Counted from the stretch's first letter, positions 34,351 to 43,849 are shown. The stretch is DNA of 64,000 nt from UBA2040 sp041674745 (GCA_041674745.1 JBAYVD010000003.1:241330-305329); one strand, 5' to 3'. The notes: generated by a model from the sequence alone, not told the origin. Program-made: numbers and translations.

Positions 34351-34935
34351 ATGAAGGAAGAATTAAAAAACTATATCCGCAAATGTTTGGACCTCTCTGA
34401 AACTGAGTTGGAGGAGGTTGTCAGCTATTATAAAACGGAAAAAGTTCCCCGCAAAACCGTTTTATTGCGGGCGGGAGAGATTTGTAATCTGGAGGCGTTT
34501 ATTATCAAAGGTTGTGTAAAATCGTATTTTATCAATCAAGAAGGATTGGAAGTGGTTCTGTCCTTTGCCACGGAAAATTGGTGGGTAGGCGATGTGGTGA
34601 GTTTTCAGGAATTGATACCAAGCAAAATGTACATAGAAACGATGGAAGACACAGAAATGTTATTCATCACGCACGATGCAAAAGAGGAACTACTCCAAAA
34701 GCATCCAGCGTTGGAAAAAATGTTTCGTTTGATCATCCAGCGCCATTTGTATGCGTATCAAGAACGGTTGTTTGGCAATATTGCCTTGACAGCAGAAGAA
34801 CGTTACGACATTTTCCTTTCTAAATATCCCGCCTTGCCGCAAAGAATTCCCCAACATTTGATTGCTTCCTATTTGGGTATGACACCCGAGTTTTTGAGCC
34901 GTTTGCGGAAAAGGAAGTTGGGTAAAAATAGGTGA
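34351..34935 (+). CDS. Crp/Fnr-family transcriptional regulator
   Basis: A 194-residue regulator. The N-terminal cupin-like sensor domain (residues ~20-120) has VLLRAGEICNLEAFIIKGCVKSYF. The C-terminal helix-turn-helix is LIASYLGMTPEFLSRLRKRK. The full cAMP-binding signature is absent, as in most Bacteroidota members, so the effector is unknown. It lies ahead of the pirin gene and may control it, but direct evidence is missing. Confidence 0.85.
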   Translation: MKEELKNYIRKCLDLSETELEEVVSYYKTEKVPRKTVLLRAGEICNLEAFIIKGCVKSYFINQEGLEVVLSFATENWWVGDVVSFQELIPSKMYIETMEDTEMLFITHDAKEELLQKHPALEKMFRLIIQRHLYAYQERLFGNIALTAEERYDIFLSKYPALPQRIPQHLIASYLGMTPEFLSRLRKRKLGKNR

Positions 34936-35313
34936 AATATTCAGTTTCAAGGATTTTAATTTAAGAAAAGTAACAAAAAATTGAGTTTAAGATTTCAAGA
35001 TGAGAATAGGCAATTCCCAAATTTGTGAATTCGCAAATTCTCAAGCATGTATTCATTTAAATTACTGAAAATAAGCAGTTAAATTTTAGATAAATTTTTT
35101 GTTTCCAAAATAATCTGCCGAATTTGCAGATATCTTTGTATAAAGATTCACAATAGGAATCCAAGACTACAGCCGCTTGTTCGTAAATTCCCGAATTCCC
35201 GAATTCCCAAATTTCCAAATTTCAATTTCAACTTTAGATTGAAAATCGGAATTCAATGCCTCTTTTCTTATTTTTCTTGTCCTAGGTCAATGGATTTGAC
35301 CTTGAGACAGACC
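34936..35313. other. Gene-free region with two 8-bp tandem repeats
   Basis: No gene is seen between the Crp/Fnr gene and the pirin promoter. The region holds two short tandem arrays with period 8: four units at 35013-35044 (attcccaa, atttgtga, attcgcaa, attctcaa) and five units at 35187-35226 (attcccga, attcccga, attcccaa, atttccaa, atttcaat). Confidence 0.6.
35187..35226. repeat. 8-bp tandem repeat, five units
   Basis: The units ATTCCCGA are exact in the first two copies and diverge with position. It ends about 90 bp upstream of the pirin -7 box at 35314. A second array of four units with the same consensus stands at 35013-35044. Confidence 0.65.
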
Positions 35314-35321
35314 TACCTTTG
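35314..35321 (+). promoter_or_regulatory. Promoter -7 box of the pirin gene
   Basis: TACCTTTG fits TAnnTTTG. It is identical to the box of the Crp/Fnr gene and lies 29 nt before the ATG at 35350. Confidence 0.6.
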
Positions 35322-35349
35322 TTTCATCAAATCGTTCAAACAAACCAAA

Positions 35350-36225
35350 ATGGATAGAAAGGATTTTTTAAGAAAAGGATTTTTGGGATCAGCCATGTTT
35401 GTCTCTGCAGGAGCACTCGGGAATGTAATCCAAAACGAAATTGATGAATTAAAGGAATTAGAAACTGTTGGGTTCAATCACATCCCCAACACAAATTCAA
35501 AACAGATGGAAAATTCAATTTTGCACAAAGCGAATACAAGAGGAGTGGCCAATCACGGTTGGTTGAATTCTCACCACACCTTCAGTTTTGCGAATTACCA
35601 CAACCCCGAACGAATGCACTTTGGTGTGTTGCGGGTTTTAAACGACGATATCGTAAACGAAGGAATGGGTTTTGGAAAACACCCGCATGACAACATGGAA
35701 ATCATCAGCATTCCGTTGGAAGGTGATTTGGAGCACCAAGACAGTATGGGAAATGTCACCGTTATTCGAAACGGTGATATTCAAGTGATGAGTGCCGGAA
35801 CCGGAATCACACACAGCGAATTCAACAAAAACAAAGATCAAAAAGTAAAATTCTTGCAAATTTGGTTGTTCCCCGACAAACGAAATGTCACTCCGCGCTA
35901 CGATCAAATTACCTTGAAAGAGGAAGACAGAGTGAATCAATTGCAACAAATTCTTTCTCCGAATGAAAGTGATGCAGGCGTATGGATTCACCAAAATGCT
36001 TGGTTCCACCTGGGGAAATTCGATAAAAACAAATCGGTGACCTACGAATTAAATGACAAAACCAACGGCGTGTATGCCTTCGTTCTCAGCGGAGATTTTA
36101 CCATCAACGGTCAAGAAATAAACAGCCGAGATGGATTTGGAATCTGGGATATCGACAGTCTTCAACTCGAAGCTAAAAGTGACAAAGCGGAAATTCTTTT
36201 GATGGAAGTTCCCATGAACGTGTAA
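35350..36225 (+). CDS. Pirin-family protein with Tat-like leader
   Basis: A 291-residue bicupin. Pirin motifs are GWLNSHHTFSFANYH, NPERMHFGVLRVLNDD and GKHPHDNMEIISIPLEGDLEHQDSMGN, with the metal-binding histidines at HPHDNME. The N-terminal ~35 residues (MDRKDFLRKGFLGSAMFVSAG) resemble a twin-arginine leader with Arg-Lys in place of Arg-Arg, followed by a hydrophobic segment. Pirins are usually cytosolic quercetinase-like metal proteins, so an exported form is unusual. The start at 35350 is preferred over an in-frame ATG 111 nt earlier because it follows the promoter box. Confidence 0.85.
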   Translation: MDRKDFLRKGFLGSAMFVSAGALGNVIQNEIDELKELETVGFNHIPNTNSKQMENSILHKANTRGVANHGWLNSHHTFSFANYHNPERMHFGVLRVLNDDIVNEGMGFGKHPHDNMEIISIPLEGDLEHQDSMGNVTVIRNGDIQVMSAGTGITHSEFNKNKDQKVKFLQIWLFPDKRNVTPRYDQITLKEEDRVNQLQQILSPNESDAGVWIHQNAWFHLGKFDKNKSVTYELNDKTNGVYAFVLSGDFTINGQEINSRDGFGIWDIDSLQLEAKSDKAEILLMEVPMNV

Positions 36226-36262
36226 TTAGTAAATAGAAATAACAACAATAATAAAAAGTAAC

Positions 36263-36793
36263 ATGGCAAAAACAAACTGGGCATTCGACCCGACACACTC
36301 AGAAATTGGTTTCAAAGTAAAACACATGATGTTTACCAATGTATCCGGAAAATTCAATGAAGTAGAAGTTTCAGTTGAAAACGAAGACGGAAATTTCGCA
36401 ACGTCCAACATCGCATTTTCTGCAGCGATCAGTTCAATTGATACGAACAATTCAGAACGCGACAATCACTTGAAAAGCGGTGACTTTTTTGATGCGGAAG
36501 TGTATCCAAAAATGAACTTTGTTTCTACAAAGATTGAAGAAAATGGAAGCAATAATTACAAAGTAACCGGTGATTTAACCATCAAAGACGTTACAAAACC
36601 AGTTGTTTTGGACATCGAATACAGTGGCGAAATGAAAGATCCTTGGGGAAATATCAAATCTGGATTGGCTATCGAAGGAAAAATCAACCGCAAGGATTTT
36701 GGTTTAACATGGAATGCAGCGTTGGAAACAGGTGGACTTTTGGTCGGTGAAGACGTGAAATTGTTAGCTGAAATTCAATTGGCAAAACAATAA
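36263..36793 (+). CDS. YceI-family protein
   Basis: A 176-residue lipocalin-like protein. The hallmark WAFDPTHSEIGFKVKHMM stands at the N-terminus, then ISSIDTNNSERDNHLKSGDFFDAEVYPKMNF and GDLTIKDVTKPVVLDI. The family binds polyprenoid or other amphiphilic ligands. No signal peptide is seen, so it is probably cytoplasmic here. It follows the pirin gene by 37 nt and the two are often neighbours in Bacteroidota. Confidence 0.92.
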   Translation: MAKTNWAFDPTHSEIGFKVKHMMFTNVSGKFNEVEVSVENEDGNFATSNIAFSAAISSIDTNNSERDNHLKSGDFFDAEVYPKMNFVSTKIEENGSNNYKVTGDLTIKDVTKPVVLDIEYSGEMKDPWGNIKSGLAIEGKINRKDFGLTWNAALETGGLLVGEDVKLLAEIQLAKQ

Positions 36794-36895
36794 AATAGAA
36801 TTAAACTTGACCATTCGAACGAATTGGGTGGTCAAGTTTCTTTTAATCTGCCAACGTATTCGGAATGAGAAAAGTTAGAATAAATTGAAAGCATT

Positions 36896-37174
36896 ATGGA
36901 AATTCAACACAAAGAAAGCGATGGAAAAGGGATGTTTTTCATCGGAAATGATGGCGAAGTACGAGCCAAAATGACCTACGTTTGGTCGGGCGAAGATCGA
37001 ATCATCATTGACCATACAGAAGTGAATGACAAATTACGCGGTACGGGTGCTGGCAAAAAAATGGTGCTCGCTGCGGTAGATTTTGCCCGCGAAAAAAAGA
37101 TCAGTATTATTCCTTTGTGTCCATTTGCGAAAAGTGTTTTTGAACGACAAGCAGAATTGCGCGATGTTTTGTAA
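36896..37174 (+). CDS. Small GNAT-like N-acetyltransferase
   Basis: A 92-residue protein of the short GNAT type (DUF/YidJ-like). DHTEVNDKLRGTGAGKKMVLAAVDFAREKKISIIPLCPFAKSVF contains the acetyl-CoA binding turn RGTGAGKKM. Targets are unknown. The gene ends the pirin-YceI-GNAT group. Confidence 0.85.
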   Translation: MEIQHKESDGKGMFFIGNDGEVRAKMTYVWSGEDRIIIDHTEVNDKLRGTGAGKKMVLAAVDFAREKKISIIPLCPFAKSVFERQAELRDVL

Positions 37175-37246
37175 ATTCTATTTGAAATCGTTTAAAATTT
37201 TATGCAATTGACGTAACTTTCGCATCTCAAGGTTAAATTGAAAAGT

Positions 37247-38203
37247 ATGCGCAGTTTATCGATTCTCTATTTGTTTATTCTTCTCCTATTCAGTTGTTCC
37301 AATTCGAAGGAAATAACAGAAAATAATGACCAACTACCGAAACCACAGATTATTGAAAATGGACTTGGTTCAAACATAGTGAAGGGAACCGTTGTAGATA
37401 AAAATTCTGGAGAACCTATTTTTGGTTTCAAAGTACTACTCATTCAAGAAAACCATATTAAAATGGGCGCCCTCACAGATTTGGATGGAAATTTTCTTTT
37501 GAAAAATATTCCGGATGGAACTTACGACATGGAAGTAAATGGTGCCGGGTACGAGCCTCATATGCTGCGAGGAATTAAGATACAAAGCTCCCAAACTGTC
37601 GATTTCAAAATGGTTCGGATGGAATCTCAACAAATTCAATTGCTAAAACCCATTCTCTATTTCTATCCAGAAACCACCACCGACATTTCCGTTCAACTTG
37701 CCTACAAAGGAAAATTGACCTATACCTATCCAATTTATCCGTCAACTGGTTGGAAAGTTAAAGCCGAACCAGATGGAACCTTGCACGATGAAAAAGGAAT
37801 GGAATATTATTCTCTTTTTTGGGAAGGAGAACCAACGGAACCTATTGTTCCAAGAAACGGAACCGTCGTTTCGAAAGACGAGACAATTTCATTTCTAGAA
37901 ACCACGCTGGATGAATTGGGTTTGAATCGAAGAGAAGCCAATGAATTTATTCTATTCTGGTTGCCCAAGTTGAATGAAAATCCCTACAATTTGATTCATT
38001 TTTCCAGCACAGCATACGAAGAATTAGCGAAACTATCCATCGATCCAAAGCCTGAAACAATCATTCGCGTTATGATGGTGGTGCAACCTTTAAACAGAAA
38101 AATCGATTTTCCGACGCAGGATATTTCTGCTCTTAAAAAAACGAGAAAAGGCTACACGGTAGTGGAATGGGGTGGTTCCCTGTTGCCGTTTTTAGAAAAT
38201 TGA
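37247..38203 (+). CDS. Lipoprotein with carboxypeptidase-regulatory-like domain
   Basis: A 318-residue lipoprotein (lipobox LLLFSC). Residues ~45-120 are a CarboxypepD_reg-like domain (VKGTVVDKNSGEPIFGFKVLLIQ; TDLDGNFLLKNIPDGTYDMEVNG) of the type common in SusC-like receptors. The second part (residues ~130-318) has LKPILYFYPETTTDISVQLAYKGKL and resembles no family I can name with confidence. A TTG at 37238 is in frame, but the ATG at 37247 is taken. Its function is unknown. Confidence 0.65.
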   Translation: MRSLSILYLFILLLFSCSNSKEITENNDQLPKPQIIENGLGSNIVKGTVVDKNSGEPIFGFKVLLIQENHIKMGALTDLDGNFLLKNIPDGTYDMEVNGAGYEPHMLRGIKIQSSQTVDFKMVRMESQQIQLLKPILYFYPETTTDISVQLAYKGKLTYTYPIYPSTGWKVKAEPDGTLHDEKGMEYYSLFWEGEPTEPIVPRNGTVVSKDETISFLETTLDELGLNRREANEFILFWLPKLNENPYNLIHFSSTAYEELAKLSIDPKPETIIRVMMVVQPLNRKIDFPTQDISALKKTRKGYTVVEWGGSLLPFLEN

Positions 38204-38294
38204 GGTAAGAGTTTCTTATTGATTTTTTAATTTGAAATAGCATGAGGATGTACTTGTTTTTTTCTACATTCGTCATTATAAAATCTTTTGAGAT

Positions 38295-38756
38295 ATGGCG
38301 AAGGACCTACTTGTCGAAAAATCAATTGTGATCAACTTGCCGGTGCAAGAGGTTTACTCTTTTTTAAAATATGCCACCAACCAAAATCATTTCAGTGTTT
38401 GGAATCAGAAGGATCCTAACCGGAAAACGGTCAACACCGGTGAAGATGGGACGATTGGATTTATAACGGCGTGGGACAGCAAAGACAAAAGTGTTGGAGC
38501 AGGCGCTCAGGAAATTACAGATTTGATTGAAAACGAGCGAATAGAGTATGTCATTCGTTTCGAAAGACCGATGAAAAATACCGCCGTATCAAAATTCGTT
38601 TTGGATGATTTAGGCGATAATAAAACCCAAGTTTCATGGGATTTTCGCGGACCAACAAAATTTCCCATGAGTCTATTTAAAGGAATTTTTCAAAAAATGT
38701 TAGGGAAGGATATGGGGCAAAGTCTTTCTTTTTTAAAGCAACATCTAGAAATTTGA
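38295..38756 (+). CDS. SRPBCC-family protein
   Basis: A 153-residue START-like protein. KSIVINLPVQEVYSFLKYATNQNHFSVWNQKDPNRK is the usual SRPBCC opening, followed by a beta sheet and the C-terminal helix MSLFKGIFQKMLGKDMGQSLSFLKQHLE. Such proteins bind hydrophobic ligands; the ligand is not known. The gene appears to stand alone. Confidence 0.88.
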   Translation: MAKDLLVEKSIVINLPVQEVYSFLKYATNQNHFSVWNQKDPNRKTVNTGEDGTIGFITAWDSKDKSVGAGAQEITDLIENERIEYVIRFERPMKNTAVSKFVLDDLGDNKTQVSWDFRGPTKFPMSLFKGIFQKMLGKDMGQSLSFLKQHLEI

Positions 38757-38930
38757 GAAGAGTCTGATACGTTTCATTAAGGAGGATTTTATGAGGGAGT
38801 GCAATCGAATATATGCGGTTTGATGTGTGACTATTTGTCTGGAAATTAGATTTTTGAAGTTTTTAGTAAAAAAAAATGTATTTCTTGTAGAAAAATGTAT
38901 TTTTGTTGTCTAACCATTTACAAGATTATA

Positions 38931-39905
38931 ATGAAACTAGCCCTATTTATTTTTTCGACAAGTATTTTTACGTTTTCTTATTCCCAAGTGCCAAGCGCAG
39001 GGTTAATCGGTTCCTGGACTTTCACAGGGAACGCGAATGACGATAGTCCTAATAATAACAATGGAATTGTTTCAGGGGCAACCCTTACAACAGATAGATA
39101 TGGAATTGCCAATAGCGCTTACAATTTTGATGGAATTAATGATCAAATTGTAATTCCAGCAGATCCAGCTTTGTATCGATATAATACGAGTTTTACAATT
39201 TCCGCATGGATTCGTCAAACAGCCTTTCCAACGGGCTTTACACAATCAATTTTCACGAATCGTACCTATGTGTCCGGTTCAGAATTTTACATTGATGGAC
39301 CTGGAAATGGATATGCAGGTTATTTAGGTTTTGCGAGTTACAACGGCAGTTCATATAGTATTTGTCGATCGCTGGCTCCCGTTGATATAAATAATGGCTA
39401 TCAACACGTTGTCATGGTCTACACTTTTAACGGATCGAACAATAATTCTGTAAAAATGTACATCAATGGTGTTTTCAATAATATGGTAACAGGAATGAAC
39501 AACATAGTACTTTCTGTTGAAGACACTTACATTGGCTGGTCACCTTATTTCACTCAAACAGATAGACACTTCAACGGCGATATTGACGATATATTTTTAT
39601 ACGACCGAGCTTTAAGTGAAACAGAAATTTTAGCGTTAAATAATCCAACTGCAAATGTTGCATCCATTAATAAGATAACAAACATTGTCATTTACCCCAA
39701 CCCTGCCAATGAAGTTTTGAATTTTGAAGGGGACAACGAGCAATTGAAATATATTAGAATTCAAACCTTGGATGGAAAAATTGTTGTATCAAGCGAATAC
39801 ACTCATCAACTAAATATTAGTCAGTTGAATGCAGGTTTGTACATTGTTTCCTTCTTGGATGAAAACAAAGCATTGTTGAGCAACTCGAAATTCAGAAAAC
39901 TGTAA
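38931..39905 (+). CDS. LamG-type T9SS cargo protein
   Basis: A 324-residue secreted protein. The signal peptide (MKLALFIFSTSIFTFSYSQ) is followed by a concanavalin A-like LamG domain over residues ~20-240 (GLIGSWTFTGNANDDSPN; YNFDGINDQIVIP; FNGDIDDIFLYDRALSETEI). The last ~75 residues (VIYPNPANEVLNFEG; LNAGLYIVSFL) are a T9SS type A sorting tail. An in-frame ATG 36 nt earlier would add a non-signal stretch, so 38931 is chosen. Probably a carbohydrate- or protein-binding surface module. Confidence 0.88.
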   Translation: MKLALFIFSTSIFTFSYSQVPSAGLIGSWTFTGNANDDSPNNNNGIVSGATLTTDRYGIANSAYNFDGINDQIVIPADPALYRYNTSFTISAWIRQTAFPTGFTQSIFTNRTYVSGSEFYIDGPGNGYAGYLGFASYNGSSYSICRSLAPVDINNGYQHVVMVYTFNGSNNNSVKMYINGVFNNMVTGMNNIVLSVEDTYIGWSPYFTQTDRHFNGDIDDIFLYDRALSETEILALNNPTANVASINKITNIVIYPNPANEVLNFEGDNEQLKYIRIQTLDGKIVVSSEYTHQLNISQLNAGLYIVSFLDENKALLSNSKFRKL

Positions 39906-39973
39906 GATTGGATTGAATAAGTTGGAAATGTCTTCGTTTAATCATCTTCTGTAACGATTTGAAATCAATTGGT

Positions 39974-39981
39974 TATATTTG
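39974..39981 (+). promoter_or_regulatory. Promoter -7 box
   Basis: TATATTTG matches TAnnTTTG, 28 nt before the ATG at 40010. No clear -33 element. Confidence 0.5.
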
Positions 39982-40009
39982 ATATAATACTAACCCAAAA
40001 ATACAAATT

Positions 40010-40648
40010 ATGAAAACGTCCTTTTTTCTTATCCTAACAACTTTCATTTTAGGAATGAATGTAAATGCTCAAGTAGAACTTACCAACATGAGTATTTCTG
40101 AAACCAATGCGAAATATCTCTATTCTGGTAAAATGAATCGACTTTATCTGAATAATATGGCCGAAGACAAATCCTATGAAGTTCGCGTAGGCGAAACAAT
40201 TTTGGAAAAGGCAGGTGGAGGACAGTTCAATTACAAAGTATTATTTGTAAAAGAAAATAAACTGGACATTTACGAAAACAATGTTTTAATCAAATCGGAA
40301 GTTTTTCCTGTGAAACGGATAGCAGAGTCTCAAGTACAATTCGGAAATCTAACGTCTACAACTGCTTCAGTGGTGCAATTATTGGAAACTCCAACGTTTA
40401 CACTTGTTTCTTATGATTCGTTCATTGAAGACGAATTCATTGCCGGGTTCAAGATGACAATCCTTGGCGAAAATGGAGCGGTGAAGAAAGCATTTGAAGC
40501 AACAAAAGGTGCCAATTTTACACCGGAGCAAATAGAAATGATTGCTACTTTACAGGCGGGAGATAAAATTGAAATCAATGATTTGGTCTACACAGATTCA
40601 GAAGGAATTTCGCGTAAGAAAAACACATTTTTCATTACGGTAGAATAA
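40010..40648 (+). CDS. Secreted protein of unknown family
   Basis: A 212-residue exported protein (signal peptide MKTSFFLILTTFILGMNVNAQ). The mature part is beta-rich with mixed charge (YSGKMNRLYLNNMAEDKSYEVRVG; KVLFVKENKLDIYENNVLIKSEVFPVKRI). No family was recognised. It is transcribed from its own promoter and is followed 58 nt later by the ABC transporter gene. Confidence 0.7.
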   Translation: MKTSFFLILTTFILGMNVNAQVELTNMSISETNAKYLYSGKMNRLYLNNMAEDKSYEVRVGETILEKAGGGQFNYKVLFVKENKLDIYENNVLIKSEVFPVKRIAESQVQFGNLTSTTASVVQLLETPTFTLVSYDSFIEDEFIAGFKMTILGENGAVKKAFEATKGANFTPEQIEMIATLQAGDKIEINDLVYTDSEGISRKKNTFFITVE

Positions 40649-40706
40649 TTTCCCTGCCGATTTGTCACTTTCGTTACTTTGGCGCAATATTGGTCAATGA
40701 AACGGC

Positions 40707-42482
40707 ATGAGCAAAAATCAAGACAGCAAAAAAGACAAAAAAGCCAAAAGAAAAACGGACGTTTCTTTTAAGTGGGCGTTTAAGGAATACATTTGGCCAA
40801 GAAAGAAAATTGTTGGACTGGGATTGTTCTTAATCGTTGTGCGCAGTTTGTCAGGTTTGGTATTGCCATTTGCCAGCAAAGCTTTGTTGGATGATGCCGT
40901 TCCGAATAAAAACATGAGTTTCTTGATTACCATCGTACTCGTTGTTTTGGCAGCGATTATTGTTCAAGCCGTATCGTCTTTTTCCTTGACGCGATTGTTG
41001 AGCGTTGAAGCGCAGCGATTGATCTCCATTCTTCGAACGCAAGTTCAACGAAAATTATTATCGCTTCCCATTCGCTTCTTTGACGATAACAAATCCGGAG
41101 CGCTCGTTTCACGCGTTATGTCGGATGTAGAAGGCGTTCGCAACATTGTTGGTACCGGTTTGGTGCAATTGGTGGGTGGAACGTTTACTGCCATTGTTGC
41201 TTTGGTAATGTTGATTCGAATCAACGCCTGGATGACCTTTTTCGTCTTGGTGCCGGTGGCCATTTTCGCCTTTATTGCACTCAAAGCCTTTAGTTACATT
41301 CGTCCAATCTTCAGAGATAGAGGAAAAATCAATGCGGAAGTAACAGGTCGCTTGACGGAAACCTTGAATGGCGTGCGCGTTATCAAAGCCTTTAATGCAG
41401 AAGAGCAGGAAAATACTTCGTTTGAATTGGGCGTGGAGAAATTATTTCTAAACGTGAAGAAAAGTTTGACAGCGACTGCAGCGATGTCCAGTTCTGCCAC
41501 ATTATTGTTGGGAATTGCTTCTGCCGGAATTATGGGGATTGGTGGTTATTTCATGATTGGAAATACCATGACTTCTGGTGATTTCTTGCAATTTACCTTG
41601 TTGCTTGGTTTCATGATTGCTCCCATTGTTCAAATGAGCAACATTGGAAGTCAGTTGACGGAAGCCATGGCGGGATTGGACCGTACGCAAGAATTGATGC
41701 AAATGAAAGAAGAAAACGATACCACCATTCGCACCATTCAATTGGCTGAAATTACCGGCAATATCGAATTCAATGATGTGAGTTTTGCCTACGAAGAAAG
41801 CAAAGAAGTCTTGCACAATATTTCTTTCCAAGCACCAGCTGGAACCGTAACCGCCTTGGTGGGATCTTCGGGTTCAGGAAAATCAACCATCGCCGGATTG
41901 GCTGCTACTTTTTTAACACCGAATTCAGGAACGGTGACGCTAGATGGTGTCGATCTTTCCAAAGTGGATTTGAATTCGTACCGAAAATACTTAGGTGTAG
42001 TGTTGCAAGATGATTTCTTGTACGAAGGAACCATCCGAGAAAACATTCTATTTCCAAGACCAAATGCTACCGAAGAAGAGTTAATGGCGGCAGTGGAAGG
42101 AGCGTATGTGAATGAATTTACCGATCGATTCGACGAAGGTTTGGATACGGTAATTGGTGAACGTGGTGTGAAACTTTCGGGAGGTCAACGGCAACGAATT
42201 ACGATTGCGCGAGCTTTGTTGGCCAATCCAAAAGTCATTTTATTGGACGAAGCTACTTCGAATTTGGACAATGAAAGTGAAGCGTTCATCCAAAAAAGTT
42301 TGGGTATTTTGATGAAAGATAGAACCACTTTTGTGATTGCTCACCGTTTGAGTACGATTCAAAAAGCCGATCAAATTTTAGTAATAGAGAATGGAAATAT
42401 TGTTGAAACAGGCAAGCATGATGAATTGATTGCATTGAAAGGGCGCTATTTTGATTTGTATACGTATCAAAGTAGAATTTAA
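40707..42482 (+). CDS. ABC exporter (ATPase-permease fusion)
   Basis: A 591-residue half transporter of the lipid A/multidrug export type. Six membrane helices fill residues ~30-320. The ATPase domain has Walker A GSSGSGKST, signature LSGGQRQRI, Walker B VILLDEATS and the switch histidine AHRLST. A basic N-terminal extension precedes the first helix (KKDKKAKRKTD). Likely works as a homodimer in the inner membrane. The substrate cannot be deduced from sequence. Confidence 0.92.
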   Translation: MSKNQDSKKDKKAKRKTDVSFKWAFKEYIWPRKKIVGLGLFLIVVRSLSGLVLPFASKALLDDAVPNKNMSFLITIVLVVLAAIIVQAVSSFSLTRLLSVEAQRLISILRTQVQRKLLSLPIRFFDDNKSGALVSRVMSDVEGVRNIVGTGLVQLVGGTFTAIVALVMLIRINAWMTFFVLVPVAIFAFIALKAFSYIRPIFRDRGKINAEVTGRLTETLNGVRVIKAFNAEEQENTSFELGVEKLFLNVKKSLTATAAMSSSATLLLGIASAGIMGIGGYFMIGNTMTSGDFLQFTLLLGFMIAPIVQMSNIGSQLTEAMAGLDRTQELMQMKEENDTTIRTIQLAEITGNIEFNDVSFAYEESKEVLHNISFQAPAGTVTALVGSSGSGKSTIAGLAATFLTPNSGTVTLDGVDLSKVDLNSYRKYLGVVLQDDFLYEGTIRENILFPRPNATEEELMAAVEGAYVNEFTDRFDEGLDTVIGERGVKLSGGQRQRITIARALLANPKVILLDEATSNLDNESEAFIQKSLGILMKDRTTFVIAHRLSTIQKADQILVIENGNIVETGKHDELIALKGRYFDLYTYQSRI

Positions 42483-42549
42483 TAATGACTTAATATTAAA
42501 AGTTGGCTGTTTGGTGAAAATGGCATAATTTGCAGTATTATTTTAATGA

Positions 42550-43113
42550 ATGCGTATGAAGTTGCCACTAACCACTTTGATTTTTCTAATTATTCTAGGA
42601 GTAGTTTCTTGCAAGAAACAAAAGGAAAATCCAAAATATTCTTTTGTGTCCATCCAGTTAGAAAACGGAAGTTCCGAAGAGAAATATCCAGCACAGAGCT
42701 CAAGTGCATCTATAAATTCCAGCGTTTATTGTATGTTGACGAGGCTGAATCTTCAGAAAGTCATCACCACATCAAACTATGTAGACAACCGGTTGGCGAT
42801 GCAAAATAGTACACCCATTCAATCTTTTGTCATTACGAGTAATGTAGATTTTAATGCTTCTCTTTTGGCCGGGGACACCTTGAATTCTCTTTTTGGGATT
42901 TACAACAATGATTATTTTAATGTCAAAAATTTGGATGAATTTTCTTCGTCTGATTTTCAAAATATAACTTACTACAACGATGGCCCATTTTACTTCGATC
43001 GTTTTCTCTTGTTGAAAGAAAAACCAACGGTTTTAGGAACTAGAAAATTTTATGTCAAGATGACCTCTCCACAAAATTTCTACTATGATTCAGTGGAAGT
43101 CGATTTATATTAA
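42550..43113 (+). CDS. Hypothetical lipoprotein
   Basis: A 187-residue lipoprotein with a lipobox at GVVSC (Cys21). The first 60 residues contain a Lys/Ser-rich linker. No family could be assigned. It starts 68 nt after the ABC gene and is followed after 10 nt by a barrel-like protein, so the two may be cotranscribed. An alternative frame over 42546-42809 is rejected because it lacks a plausible signal and covers only part of the region. Confidence 0.65.
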   Translation: MRMKLPLTTLIFLIILGVVSCKKQKENPKYSFVSIQLENGSSEEKYPAQSSSASINSSVYCMLTRLNLQKVITTSNYVDNRLAMQNSTPIQSFVITSNVDFNASLLAGDTLNSLFGIYNNDYFNVKNLDEFSSSDFQNITYYNDGPFYFDRFLLLKEKPTVLGTRKFYVKMTSPQNFYYDSVEVDLY

Positions 43114-43123
43114 ATTCAGGAAG

Positions 43124-43849
43124 ATGAGAATTGTATTCATGATTTCTTTTCTGACATTTTTTTCTTTTGGTCAGGGGGAAAAAGGTAAAGTATTTTTTGA
43201 TGTATCCACGTCGCTGGTCATGCCAAATTTTATTCCGAAGCCTCAAAATAATAAACATTTCAATCCTCTTATGTCCAACCTTGGCTTTGTTGGAATGATG
43301 AAAATTGGAGCGGGTTACCGTTTTCCATCTAAATTAACTTTGGGCTTAAAAGTCGCCCTATCGTATCTTGATTTGGTTTTAGATGAGTATTATGCAGATT
43401 TGGAAAAAACCTATCCCAACTCGTATATCTACACCAATGAAAAGTCTATCAACCGAGACAGCACTTTTACTTTTGATTACACATTTACAGCTGAAATAGG
43501 TTATTTATTCCAACTTAAAAAAGTCAACCTGAAACCCAATTTGGAAATCGGATTGCTCAATGGTACTTTGCGGAAAAATACATACGGATACAGAAGTAAC
43601 GCCGAAAACTTTATTACGATAGTAAGTTTTGCCCCCCGAATTTTATCATCCATTTATTTCCAGCCTTCTGTGGATGTTGGATTACAAAAATGGAAACGGG
43701 CTTTTCTGCATTTCGGATACGGTTATACACCCATGCGAATCCGATTGGAAACTGCGGAGAAATTTCCGGATGGTGATGTTCACTTTTCCTCAGAAATCAA
43801 TCGTTTCGCTTACCATCGATTCATCGTTGGTTTTAAATTTGTCTTGTAA
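43124..43849 (+). CDS. Outer-membrane beta-barrel-like protein
   Basis: A 241-residue exported protein with a signal (MRIVFMISFLTFFSFGQ) and repeated amphipathic strands (GFVGMMKIGAGYRFPSKLTLGLKVALSYLDLVL; FTFDYTFTAEIGYLFQL; FLHFGYGYTPMRIRL). It ends RFIVGFKFVL, near a beta-signal. The start is at the ATG 43124; an earlier in-frame ATG (43085) lies within the preceding gene. Likely a small outer-membrane barrel of unknown role. Confidence 0.65.
   Translation: MRIVFMISFLTFFSFGQGEKGKVFFDVSTSLVMPNFIPKPQNNKHFNPLMSNLGFVGMMKIGAGYRFPSKLTLGLKVALSYLDLVLDEYYADLEKTYPNSYIYTNEKSINRDSTFTFDYTFTAEIGYLFQLKKVNLKPNLEIGLLNGTLRKNTYGYRSNAENFITIVSFAPRILSSIYFQPSVDVGLQKWKRAFLHFGYGYTPMRIRLETAEKFPDGDVHFSSEINRFAYHRFIVGFKFVL

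Noticed and set aside
42546..42809. Alternative reading frame overlapping the lipoprotein at 42550
   Set aside because: Composition is unlike a real protein, it has no signal peptide, and the 42550 frame covers the whole region with a good lipobox.
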